From: Cephalotrichum gorgonifer
Lineage: Eukaryota > Ascomycota > Sordariomycetes > Microascales > Microascaceae
Direction of reading: 5' to 3'
Assembly (NCBI GenBank): GCA_900312665.1
Contig: ONZQ02000003.1
Location: 1,220,986-1,284,985, forward strand
DNA: 64,000 nucleotides
Under the pieces are notes generated by a model. It searched no databases. It was not told the DNA's origin and saw nothing but the letters and a program-made list of their open reading frames with translations. Below are positions 23,460-33,934 of this stretch, piece after piece (positions within the stretch are counted from its first letter, which is position 1; each line of letters starts with the position of its first letter). The position numbers and the translations under genes are program-made.

Positions 23460-24503
23460 ATGGGTGACCTAGTCTTCCTGCCAGGACCTCCCCTCTCTGA
23501 CGATGAGCACGATTCGGACGGGTCCGATTTCTCCACGGCGTCGTGCTGCTGCTCGGACTGCCACGACCCGTGTAATAGCTGGACGGACAAGGCGACGAGG
23601 TGGGTGTTTGGGTGCGGGGGAAAGTCTACCAGGAGGTGCTGTTACCGGGGCGAAGATGGATGTTCTCCTGGCAGATGTGAGAGCAGGGGGAGGAGGGTGT
23701 GCTCCGGTGGGTGTAACGAGGACGAAAGAGGTGGGTGCGGGGGGAGGGGTTGGGGCGGTTCGAGAGGATGTGTAAGTTGATGTTGCTGTCTTTCCTTCCC
23801 AGGCCAAATGAATACCCGCGCCTAATGCGAAGAGAGGTTAATACGCCGACTACAGGACGTGCGGGGTGCTTGCGTACAGGTGAATAACACGCTTTGTTAT
23901 GCCTGCCTACACACGGACGCGAATAGCTGCAAGCAGCATCGATACAAGCATTGCACTTTCCGAAAGAATGGTACCAAGACTAAGTGGTGGGGCGGGAAGC
24001 CCTCGCAGAAGACGAGGAAATCCAGCGTGCAAAGGAGGAGGAGGAGGAAGAGGATTATAGAATATGACTACGAATACGGAGATGTCAAGGGGGGTTGTAT
24101 ATGCAGAGAGTGCCCAGACTCTGAGAACGATAGTGAGGAGGAGGAGGAGGACGACGATGAAGTAGCACAGAGAGGGAAAAGGGTTAGGACAAAAAACAGG
24201 GGAGCTAAGCCCCAGAGGGGAACAGGAAATAGGAGACAAGTTCGGGAAAGGACACGAAGGAGGACGCCATCGAAGAGACTGATAGAGGTCTTAAGTGACG
24301 AGAGCGACGATACCGTGCGGGTGCAACTAAGCGATGATGATATAGCGTCCGCGCCCGATAAGGGAGTTGGCCTAAAGGGGACGACGGTGGGATGGTCGAT
24401 GCCGTTGTCGAAGGAGGATAGCGAAGAGTTAGGGGAGCGGGAGCAGGGGAGGGGGAGCACATTGTCAGATGGGGTTTCCAAGTGGAGTCGGCATAGTATT
24501 TAG
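23460..24503 (+). CDS. Cys-rich/acidic protein of unknown function (splice model tentative)
   Basis: Model: exon 23460-23771, intron 23772-23834, exon 23835-24503; 981 nt, 326 aa. The ATG follows AAGTAAAC and a TATA-like element. The first exon is very Cys-rich (TASCCCSDCHDPCNSW, RCCYRGEDGCSPGRC). The second continues with Cys/His (CYACLHTDANSCKQHRYKHC), then basic clusters (KRRRRRKRII-like), a CxCxxC patch (GGCICRECPDSEND), a Glu/Asp run and SR-like basic/acidic blocks. The Cys/His pattern suggests metal binding, but no named zinc-finger family fits. There is no signal peptide. The donor GTAAGT is good. The acceptor giving an open frame (CGAAGAG) is weaker than an upstream CTTCCCAG, which leads to stops. 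The second exon could therefore be joined differently, or the first may contain another intron. Confidence 0.45.
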
Positions 24504-24926
24504 TTAGGTATTGATTCTGTAGGCATCGGGAATCGAAAACTAATTCCAGTCGCTACCGTTCTTTCCGCCTCGGAGATTGTACAAGCCGGGCCGCGCCGGA
24601 GTTCAGCTTGACATCGAGAAGGAGCTGGACCCACTTCGGGATGGTGGGGCTTAAAGGCTGGCTGACCAACGAGGATGAGCTGCATGGGAGTTCAATTTAC
24701 TAGCTTTTGATTGGCTAGATTGCTTCATTGAAAGGGAAAAGAATGACGTAGGTGGACATCTCGAAGCCTACGTTTATTGGATAACCTCGCTCGAGGCTAT
24801 CACGTGCATATACAAGGCTGGCATTACGAAAACAGAAAAATCCTGGCTGGCGACCATATTGCATAGCTCCCTAATAACCCACGATTCAAGCCCCGAAACC
24901 CGTCGGATGTGACGCCAACCACATCC
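24504..24926. promoter_or_regulatory. Spacer and leader of MTG1 with a start-stop element
   Basis: This non-coding spacer runs to the MTG1 start at 24927. It contains the sequence ATGTGA at 24907-24912, a start codon immediately followed by a stop, 14 nt before the main ATG. If transcription begins upstream of it, this is a minimal upstream ORF. No other feature is seen. Confidence 0.5.
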
Positions 24927-26036
24927 ATGTCCAAACAATGGACCCGACACCTCCAGACGGCCGCCCTTAGCGCGTCCGCGTCTGCGCTGGTCCCCCCCGT
25001 AATCCAGCCCTTTGTCCCCCGCGCAACCTACAATGTCCCCGCCGACATCATCCGCTCCTACTACCTAGGCCACCACGCGGCCGGCCTCCGCGAGATCGCC
25101 ACGAAACTGCCCACCATCGGCCTCGTCCTCGAGTGCCGCGACTTCCGCGTCCCCCTCACTTCGTGGAACCCCCTCCTCGAGAGGACCCTCCTCGGCCCCC
25201 GGCGCGTCGTGGTCTACACCAAGTCCGACCTGGGCGCCGAGAACGTCGGCGCCAGGCGCGCGCTGCAGGAGCTGCACCGCTCGAGGCCCGGGGAGAGCGC
25301 CGTGTTTGTGGGGAAGGGGACGAGCAAGAAGGTGCTGCTGAAGGCGATACGCGATGCCGCGATAGAGGAGAACTCGCTGACGGGGATGCGCACCTTTGTG
25401 GTCGGGATGCCCAACGTCGGGAAGAGCACGCTGCTCAACTCGCTGAGGAAGGAGGGCATGGGCCTCAAGTCGAAGGTGGCCATGACCAACAACCACCCGG
25501 GCGTGACCAGGAAGCTCGGCACGCCCGTGCGGATACTGGGGGGCAAGGTCGACGACCCGGCGGGGCTGCTGGGCGAGGGTGTCTTCATCGTCGACACCCC
25601 GGGCGTCTTCATGCCGTACGTCTCCGACGGTGAGAGCATGCTCCGCCTCGCGCTCGTGCACGGCATCAAGGATAACCTCGTCCCGACCGAGATCGTCGCC
25701 GACTACCTCCTCTACAAGCTCAACCAGTGGGACCCGGCGCTCTACGCAAAGTTCTCCGCGCCCACCAACGACGTGCGCGAGTTCCTCCAGGGCGTGGCGA
25801 AGCGCACGGGAAAGCACCACAAGTCCAGGGCGGGCGTCGACCTCCAGGCCGCCATGTGGGTCATCGAGCAGTGGAGGAACGGGCACCTGGGCAGGTACAT
25901 ACTCGACGATGTGAACGCCGCGAGCATCGCCGCGAAGAAGGCGGAGTTGAACGTCGAGACCCTAAGTATGAACCAGGCGCGGAAGAGGGAGAAGGAAATG
26001 AGGAAGGCGAGACAGGAGGCCAAGAGAGGTGGATAG
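24927..26036 (+). CDS. MTG1: Mitochondrial GTPase MTG1 (YlqF/RbgA type)
   Basis: A single uninterrupted exon of 369 aa. The ATG at 24927 (MSKQWTRHLQTAALSAS) is chosen because the frame upstream has only a GTG. The residues after it form an Arg-containing, Ser/Ala-rich amphipathic presequence suited to mitochondrial import. The GTPase motifs come in circularly permuted order: the G4 motif TKSD (98-101) precedes the G1 P-loop GMPNVGKST (160-168), then G3 DTPG (223-226). That order defines the YlqF/RbgA/MTG1 family, which assists late assembly of the large ribosomal subunit, here the mitochondrial one. The C-terminus is a Lys/Arg/Glu-rich helix. The length is close to yeast Mtg1. The first half is unusually GC-rich, but domain order is intact and no frameshift is seen. 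Confidence 0.95.
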   Translation: MSKQWTRHLQTAALSASASALVPPVIQPFVPRATYNVPADIIRSYYLGHHAAGLREIATKLPTIGLVLECRDFRVPLTSWNPLLERTLLGPRRVVVYTKSDLGAENVGARRALQELHRSRPGESAVFVGKGTSKKVLLKAIRDAAIEENSLTGMRTFVVGMPNVGKSTLLNSLRKEGMGLKSKVAMTNNHPGVTRKLGTPVRILGGKVDDPAGLLGEGVFIVDTPGVFMPYVSDGESMLRLALVHGIKDNLVPTEIVADYLLYKLNQWDPALYAKFSAPTNDVREFLQGVAKRTGKHHKSRAGVDLQAAMWVIEQWRNGHLGRYILDDVNAASIAAKKAELNVETLSMNQARKREKEMRKARQEAKRGG

Positions 26037-26537
26037 GCTTTTCGTCCGGATCCAGGGGGGAGAGGAAGGTCTTCTTTGTACGATATTTGATACGATCATG
26101 GATGGGAATTAATTGATATACACTTGAGCGTTTGAACCTTGTCGAGGCCAATGGAAATATGTAAACAAGTTGTATTATCGTCAAACAGATGTAGACAATG
26201 CCATGTCCTCCCGTGCATGTCGAGCGGAGGACCTCGCCCCCAGCCCTGATGAAGGTATAATAGAGTGATGATACTGAACAATACCGAAGCGCCAACCATC
26301 CATTTCGCCCCTCCATCCTCCCCAAAAAAAAAATAAAACCCAAACCAACAGAACTGCCAAAAAGCATCCTTGAGAGCTTAAGGCAAGACAAACGCGCCGA
26401 CCTTGACCCAGTAGTACGAATACACCAGAAATAGATATCATCCCAGTGACAAAGAAGAAGAAAAAAAAGGACCCCAGCGCTACACCGTCCATCACCCAGG
26501 ACATACCTCCTGTTCCAATACCGGTGATGACAGCGAA
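26037..26537. other. Convergent 3' intergenic spacer
   Basis: This spacer lies between the MTG1 stop and the stop of the minus-strand PHD-finger gene. It is comparatively AT-rich, with A-runs near 26325-26335 and 26457-26470, and presumably holds both 3' UTRs. No gene is seen. Confidence 0.6.
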
Positions 26538-28608
26538 TCAGGTCGCGTACCTATTCTGCCACTTCACTAGATCCGTCGCGAGGAAGTCCATCATCTCCAC
26601 GCAGCTCAGGTCCTTGAAGGATGGCGCCACGCTGCTGGGTGACCTAGCCCGCTGTCCCCCCGCGGACTTTGTTCCCGGGTCCGAGCCGCCATTAACGCGC
26701 GGTGCTGGCGCCCCGTTGGAACTGGCCCGAGTCGGCGGGTTCGCGTCTGGTCTGTCCTCCCCCAGGTCCTCCGACGCCAGTTCTACCTGAGTCTTGGCGA
26801 TGAAGTCTAGGAAGGCCGCCGACCTGCGCTTGAGCTCGTTCATGGAAATTTTGCTGTGCGGCCCGGTCCTGGAGGACTTGGCCTGGTGCCTCTCCGACTT
26901 AGCATGGCCACCCCCGTTCGTCTCGTCGTTACGCGGGGTTTCTCTGGACAGCGACCGCGCGGGTGACCTCTCGCTATCGTCTCGGTCCCGGGTATACTGG
27001 TTCCGCCCCTTCGTCTTCTTGTGTGCGCGCGCGCTCTTCTTGTGGGCGCTGTTTGGGGGCGGGTTTCCCGGAGGGGGGGTATCAGGCGCTGGCGCTGGCA
27101 GCGCTGGAGAAGGCAGAGGCTCTACCGTCGGCTGGATATCGGCGGTTTTAACGCCTGCACTTGTAGCGCGGACGGCCGCTAATGGTACCTCATCAGACGG
27201 GTCGGAATCTGCCTCTATTTGCGCGCTCGACTCCTTCTCGGGGACCGAAGGTGCAGTTTGACTCTCAACCCTCCTCCGGTCCGCCCGCCCCTTCCGATTG
27301 CTCGCCGCTTCCGATCGTTGTCGCTCTCGCTCTTCCATATCAGCCTTCTCCTTTTGGGACCGGGAGCTGCGGGCTTTCTTCGAACCGTTCCTTGTCGTGG
27401 CTCCCTCGTCGGAATCTGCCTGTGGCTCGGTCTTTGTGTCGGAAGGGGGGGACGCAGATCGTGAGCTCGTTCGCTGTCTCTTGACACTGGCAGGATTTCT
27501 GAAAAGCAAGGGGTATTAGTGGGTGTTCGATTTCCAACAGATTTCGTCCGAGTGATTTCCTTTACGTACTCTTCGCTGTCACTCCTACCGCGTTTCGTGC
27601 GTCTCGTGACGACCTCGTCTGGGCCTCCAAGGAGCTCCTTGCTCGCCTCTATGGCACGCCGTAATTGTTCTTCCTCATCGTAGGCGGCCTCGCGACTATT
27701 CATAGTGGATCGCCGTTTCGCTGTTTGGGCAGCCGAGGATGCTCGTTCCGCCTTCGTCATGCCACTCTTTGGGGAGCGAGTTCCCTCCTTGGCGACAGAG
27801 ACGGACCGCGACGACCGCGACGGTCGGCTGAGAGGGAGATACAACGAGTATCGTTGACTATGGGTATGAAGACACGTCAATGATCTGCTCTAAAGCAAGA
27901 GCGCTGCGGGCAATGCTACTTAATTGAAGCGGGATCGGGTAGGCGGTGTCGATTGCAGCTTGCTACGGACCACGGCCGCCGGGGGAACGAGGGCGAGCGA
28001 GCATAGTGGCGTGTTTGGATTAGTACTCACCCATTGGTAGCATTATGTATTCTGTGGAGATCTTTCCGACACTGCTCGCAGAAGTATTCGTCCGGAGAAT
28101 TCTCCTCCGTCGTAATGCCGACGCAGGCGCCATGCTGCCAGACTTTGCAAATGTCGCATTGGACGTAGAACCCGGATATATCGTCCGATACATCGGCGGA
28201 CGAGAATATTATAGAGTCGGGGGCATCGCTCGCTGGCCTCGACTGGTCGTCCACTGGGGGTGGGCCGGGGTAGTCGTCGAAGCCGCAGATACAGCGAACC
28301 GCCTCGTCATCCTCTTGAATGTCGTCACTTCCGTTGGCCATGCCCACGGATTCTTGTCCCAATATTTTATCTCGATCGTCGTCGTTGACGCGCCTGCGCC
28401 TTCGTAGGATGTGGGGATCGTGGAGTTCTTCGGGTGGCTCAGAGGCGACGGATGCGCTTGGAGTGGATTTGTCGGACGGCGTCTTATTGTTAGATCTGGT
28501 ATTTCGATCGATGCGCCCGGAGGAAATGGAAGACGCGGAAGAAGACTGTTGCGATTGAGAATTGCTTAAGCGTGCTCTTGAGGATCGCCTGGGCGATGGG
28601 GGTGCCAT
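26538..28608 (-). CDS. Cti6-like PHD-finger protein (Rpd3L histone deacetylase subunit homologue)
   Basis: Three exons: 28608-28031, 27857-27570 and 27498-26538. They total 1827 nt, giving 608 aa with consistent phases; donors are GTGAGT and GTACGT. A PHD finger sits at about residues 103-185: AVRCICGFDD, then FYVQCDICKVWQHGACVGI, then EYFCEQCRKD. This is the Cys4-His-Cys3 pattern with the aromatic Trp typical of H3K4me readers. After it the first splice creates NGQRYSLYLPL, which follows the PHD finger in Cti6 homologues. The rest is low complexity and highly charged (KKARSSRSQKEKADMEERER-like), ending in a short conserved-looking helix (VEMMDFLATDLVKWQNRYA). In yeast Cti6 is a subunit of the Rpd3L deacetylase complex; the same role is inferred from the PHD-plus-tail arrangement. 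Other single-PHD proteins cannot be excluded. Confidence 0.85.
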
Positions 28609-30350
28609 TGAAGTTGGTTGTGGGTGAGGGAGGGGAATTGGGGGAAGGGCGGAAAAGAAGCGCGTGCTCGGCCGTTCGAAGGTTGCACGAGCACCGTAAG
28701 TTTCGAATGAAAGGCGTGTTACTATGTGGTGCGAGGGATTGGAATTGGAAGAAATTCGGGGGGAGAGGTCGGGTCAGAGACGGAAGTCGATTGTGGAAAA
28801 AGAAGCTTCGCTTCACGTCTCTTCTCTCTCAGCTGGCTAAGCTCGGCGGGTATGCGACTGAAGGACTGTGGATGTTTCTTAGCTGGTTTGAGGAAGCATT
28901 GTTTAGCATGACTGATACTCGGGTGAAAGAGGTTCTATTGCCACAAGAAAAGTGAGGAAGAGGGTCGAGAGGAGGTGAGGGTGGTCGCGAAGGGTAATAG
29001 TGGAAAGACGATGGAGGGGACGAAGCGAGGGTGTGGTGGAGGTGCTTCTCTCTAAGACCGGGTGGGACCAACCATGGATAAAAAAAAGCGCCAGGCGGGC
29101 CAATGCGCATTGTGCTTGTGCTGGGCATAACTCCATAATACTCATATGGTCAAGTCGTGGTCAGCATATTCTTGTCGGCCGGCTACTCTTAGGCGTTCGA
29201 AGAGACGTGGGGTATGAAGGTACAGACACGTAATTGGAGGTTTCGATGTGTATCTTCCGGCCGCTGTCGCATATAAATTAGGCACAAAGTACTTAGCGGG
29301 ACCTGCCTCTGAAAACGGTACTCGGGACAGTGTGAAAATTTGGCAGATTGGTTGGTACCTTTTCTTTCTTAGGGTAAAGTGCCTGGTGGGTGTATTGGGA
29401 GGTAGGTGGGTAGGTACCTACAAGACCACCTGGGAGACGACCTTTTTACACTGTACCTGAGACAGTCGCAAGCCGACTCGAAGGCTAGTGACTTGTAATC
29501 TTTAGCTGAATAGCCATACTGAAGGTACATTTACACGAGCAACTTCAAGCACTCCGGATGGGTTCATATGTATACAGTACTCATGGAGGTCTTTGGCACG
29601 TAGCAAAACATTATGTAAACCTAGCAGGACAGCCGCAAAACTAGCCCCTGGCCTGGCTAGGCCAGCGGAGAAGAACAGATTTGGATGAGGGTCCCTCGTC
29701 ATGAGCACACACCACTTCAAGGCCCTCCTAATTATTAAGTAGGTTTCAACTGCCAACCGTCAATCACCATCACCACAACCTACTCCAGAACCGGCCCATC
29801 AAGCGTTTAGGCGCACGACGACATCCGTTAGCCTTCTTGCGACAATCACCTTGATCTGGCCTCTCCTATTCTCGCCCAACATCCGCCACTAATAGTCACT
29901 GACGGACGCTGCCCTCCCCGAGGCCGTTTTAGCTTGGAGGAGCCGAGCAATAACCTAATCCCTCGGTCTCTGCCTGCCCAAGCCCATCATCCTCCCAGTC
30001 CTCTCTTTGCAGCTTTGGGGCGCACACTGATGAAGTTTGGCCTAATACCGGGTGTGAGTAACAAACAGATGTGGCACTTGCCATATTCCTTGCCCATATC
30101 TCTTCTGCCGCTACTATATGACGCCCTCCCCCCCTTCTCCTCCACTTCCTCTATGGCCCCTTTGCTCTAGCTCTAGCTGCTGATACCCCCTCCCCCCCTT
30201 TATGTAGAATCTTCAATACTCGGTCCGCGACCACCATACTCGTCGTTCGACCCCCAGCTGGAAGGAAAGAAACGCGAAGGGCTACCCGACGACATCGGTG
30301 CTGGAATTCCGGCCCAGGTAAATTGGATATCAATCCCGCGTTGGGGCGAC
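28609..30350. other. Divergent intergenic region, 1.7 kb
   Basis: This region contains the promoter/leader of the PHD gene on the left and that of the next plus-strand gene on the right. A GGTAGGTGGGTAGGTACCTAC stretch at about 29401-29421 is a near-palindromic simple repeat. No conserved reading frame was found. Confidence 0.5.
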
Positions 30351-32429
30351 ATGAGTGAGAATGGGTATGTCTAGAGCCTCTGCCCCTTGCCTACCGGCAA
30401 ACCTCAAGCTTGGCTTCTGCGGGCTCTCCACACACCACGGTTGTTTGGCTGGAAGAACCCTGGTGGTTGCCGCGTCCTCCCCTCAGGCTGCGCATCCTTC
30501 AGATTACTGATGTCTTCCCTCTGGGCATTTCGATGGTAGCATATGATCCAGATATGGCAGCATCAACGGAAACCCTCACATTCTCAAATCTGTATCCCAA
30601 CCGACCGATACGACCACTGCCAAAACGCCGACTTCGAGAACGACTATCGCCAGAGGCCGCTGAGTCCATCAGATATCCACCTTCTACCCGGCCGACGTCG
30701 ATATTCTACCCACCCTACCCGACTGATATTCCAGATGAAGAGTACCGAAGGAACGAGCCACCTCCTGCGGAAGAGGCCCATGATGAATCCGGCGACGAGG
30801 TTCGTCAGTTCGTGGGGGCCGGCAGTGGATCGCGAAATGGAGCCTACCCTGAGGGGGTTGAAGATAATCGGGAGCCTAGAAATGCCGTGGCTCCTCGTCC
30901 GCAGCCAGAAGTCCTGAATACTTTCTCTAGCCCGCGGCAGTCTTCAAAAACTGACCAGAGTCGTCATTCAAGCTCCATGCTCCCCCCGACGGATTTGTCA
31001 GCTGATGGCTACGAGTCCTTCGAAAACACAAACAACAAGAAGAAGCGGAAGATACCCACGGCCGGCGACTCCTCTCTTGGTGGCTCTCATTCGATGTCAG
31101 ATGGCAGCACTATCCCCGTCTCAACAGGGCTTCCAGGGACGCATTTGCAGGGCGATGGCATAGGAAATGCCCAGTACCCGCCGTTGAACGGGTCCTCCAC
31201 TAACAACAAAGGTATCTCTGGAGCGGGGCGAGGGATGTTCGGGAGGGCAAGGAATGGACGGAGTCCTCTGAGGACACTCTCTAACGGCAATAACTGGACT
31301 GATCGGAATTCCAAACTGCGGCCTGGTAGACAATGGGGCCCACCACCTGGTAAGCTTGAAACTTTCCCCCCTGTCCTCACTTGTCTGTTTTCTAGACCGT
31401 GGCCTCCCCTCCCTTCTCCCACCTATGGGCTGATCCATAGATTGCCCCCGTTATCCTTGGATACGAGCACGATTCGCATAAATGCATTGAGACATGGAAA
31501 CTCTAATACGTCATCTCGCAGCTGAGACCCCAGTCCGGGGCATCATCTCCTCTGCTATCGCAAAGGCTGGTAAAGATTCGACCCAGCAAGGCCAGGAGAA
31601 CATCAGTTTACTGCAACACTCAGCAATCAACCGATCCAGCCCAGCTTCAGCCCAGTTCACTTTCACCTGCGAGTCCCAAGTACCGGGAACTTATCGGGGA
31701 GACCTCGCGTCGGGACACGCACCACCAGGATACATTCCCGCCAATATGAAACAGCCGGCCATGGTTCATGGGCTCAATACTATGAACGGGCAGGGGCCGG
31801 GTCACCGCGATGTCTCCCCTACGGGCGCCAGTCATGGTTCTGTTGGACGGCGTAGGAAGAATCGAAAGAGCATTAATAGGGATCTCAATGAGCAAGCACG
31901 GCAGCGACGTGCAAAGACGCGGGAGAACCGTCGAAGGAACCCTACCCCCCCTGAGGATGAATGGGTTTGCGACTTTTGCATCTACGAGAGCATCTGGGGC
32001 GAGCCACCCGTGGCCCTTATCCGGTCGTACGAAGAGAGAGAGCGCCGTGAGCGCATCGCGGAAATGAATAAGAAGCGCCGACTAGAGCAGGTCAAAGCGC
32101 GGAGCCGAAAGGGCAAGAAGCCGGCCAAGAACCCAGGCGGCAAATCCGGAAACGGGACTAAGCCTCACCATGATGGCCCGGAGCACGATACCCACGCAGC
32201 TGTTCATGAGGATGTGGGGTCCGAGCTGGACGATGTTACCTCGGAGGAGTATGCGGACGAGTCATTCCATCCTCTGGATGAGGTAGACGATGGCGAGTTG
32301 AGTCCGATCCGCCACGATATCAATAATCACGCCCGTGATGGGAACCGAGGAAGAGGAGGAGTTGGCGATGACGACGGGGCTGGGGGGGTTGGCAGAAGAG
32401 GAGATGAGATTCAGGGGCCGCCTAAGTAG
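30351..32429 (+). CDS. Conserved-looking fungal protein with a CxxC motif, function unknown
   Basis: Three exons: 30351-30364, 30487-31349 and 31522-32429. They total 1785 nt, giving 594 aa. The first exon has only 14 nt (ATG AGT GAG AAT GG) and ends in a GTATGT donor. The acceptor CCCCTCAG restores the frame, giving MSENGLRILQITDVFPLG. The second intron has a GTAAGC donor and CTAAT branch point. The middle is disordered (Ser/Asn/Gly/Pro-rich, with a KKKRKIP basic cluster). The most conserved-looking part lies after residue ~430: a basic stretch (RRRKNRKSINRDLNEQARQR), then EDEWVCDFCIYESIWGEPP with one CxxC pair, then a long Arg/Lys/Glu helix, and finally an acidic tail. One CxxC pair is not enough for a classic zinc finger. 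I do not recognise a named family. Confidence 0.75.
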
Positions 32430-33934
32430 CCCGACGCTATTTGGATAGCCTGTCTAGGATATGGTTTGCGTCGACGGTCTTCCACGGGGGCCAGATCCTG
32501 GCTTGGATATACTTTGTCAACCCATCCGCTGCCGCATCAGATGTAGCTGCATTCGTTCCTTGTGGACGGGAGACCACAGGCTCTGCGGGTGTGACATAGG
32601 AATGAGCTATACACTCCAATTCTTACATGTCAAATGCTGCACCAGGTGTCTAAGTGTACTACGTGATGCCAGGGAGGGACGGGCACAGACAGGCGGTCTT
32701 CCATAGACAGATGGTCTTGCACAGACAATGGGCCTGGTTATCGAAGCCTGTCATGGACTGAGGCGAGTCTCGTGTACGAGAATTGGCCTGTCTTGGAGAT
32801 GCTACAAGTGGTGGTAGGGCAGCCTATGTGACAGCTAGTAATGTAGTTGAAGGGGAGAGGCCGTTCCCGAGGTCGTGCTGTCTCTGCATGGCCTTCCTTG
32901 TACAAAGGATATACTTGTAGGCTCCCTGTTGTACTCGTATACTTTATTAGTCGCAGTGACGGTGGGATTGCGCGTGCGGGAAGTTCCGCCATGCATAATA
33001 TCAGGTGGATTCTGGTCTGGGACGCTCTTGTGGATCGGCTTGAGGAGAGGTTGACCTAGTACGGAGTACGGAGTAGTGCCAACGTGGTTGACGTGCTCCT
33101 CTCCGAGCTTGGAAGTGACCATTTACTCGCTGCTAGGGGTGCAACCTTGCAAGGGAGTCTGCAAGTTGAGTTGCGTGTGGTCGTATGGCGTTTGGGCAGG
33201 GGTCTTTTTGTACCAGGTACCTTCACGGCCGGTCAGCTAATTAATAAGGTTACCTGTTGTTCTTGAACGAATGCGGCTATTACAAACAGGTGCCCAAATC
33301 CAACTCAACCGACACCAGTATCAATACAAGTACTCCTCCCTACCTGACTCTCTCAAACCTGCCCAGAGGAGGTAGGTTTGTCAACTTGGGACAATGAACC
33401 TGCGCATGCTCTTCTTTCTACCACGTAGCATGACATGGTAAGAGTACATGTATTGCTCATAAACCTGGAGGGTCTCCCCTGCGGAATGCGAAGCGAGACA
33501 TATGCAAGTAGGTTCGGTGTGCACGCCTGGCTTGGCCAGTGACGTATTTAATAGGCTGGCGCTCTTGTAGTCGGTACCTACCTGAGTCTCTGGTCCGCTG
33601 GTCGCGCCTCCCCTGGCGCGTCATCGGGCATATATTTCTTCAAGATATATCCTGACTAAGAAAAGCAAAAATACTTGGGCCGCTTTCTCGAGCCGCCCCG
33701 AGTCTCGTCTGGGCGGACAAAGCCAGGGATCGACATCTCTCGTAAGGTTGGGCTTAGCCATCCAAGTGCTTCATCCCATTATTTTATCGACCTCTATAAT
33801 TTTAAATCTATCCTATGCGCCCTGACCCATACGCTCGGGCATGTCCCTGATCCCTAACCTTCCTCTGTGCCTTATGAAATCTCCTACAGCAGACGGATCT
33901 GGCCTTGCGCCTATTGCACCAGTGAGCCGAAACA
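32430..33934. other. Intergenic region, 1.5 kb
   Basis: The right part is the promoter/leader of the gene starting at 33935. A TACGGAGTACGGAGTAG tandem lies at about 33060-33076, GTACTCGTATAC at 32931-32942, and a short CAGACAGGCGGTC/CAGACAGATGGTC-like repeat near 32687-32725. No gene recognised. Confidence 0.5.

Noticed and set aside
24907..24926. MTG1 start further upstream
   Set aside because: The upstream ATG at 24907 is followed at once by TGA, and the in-frame upstream codon at 24909 is GTG, so 24927 is the first usable ATG.
25065..25886. 273-codon minus frame opposite MTG1
   Set aside because: Caused by high GC at third positions of MTG1; the sense strand carries ordered GTPase motifs.
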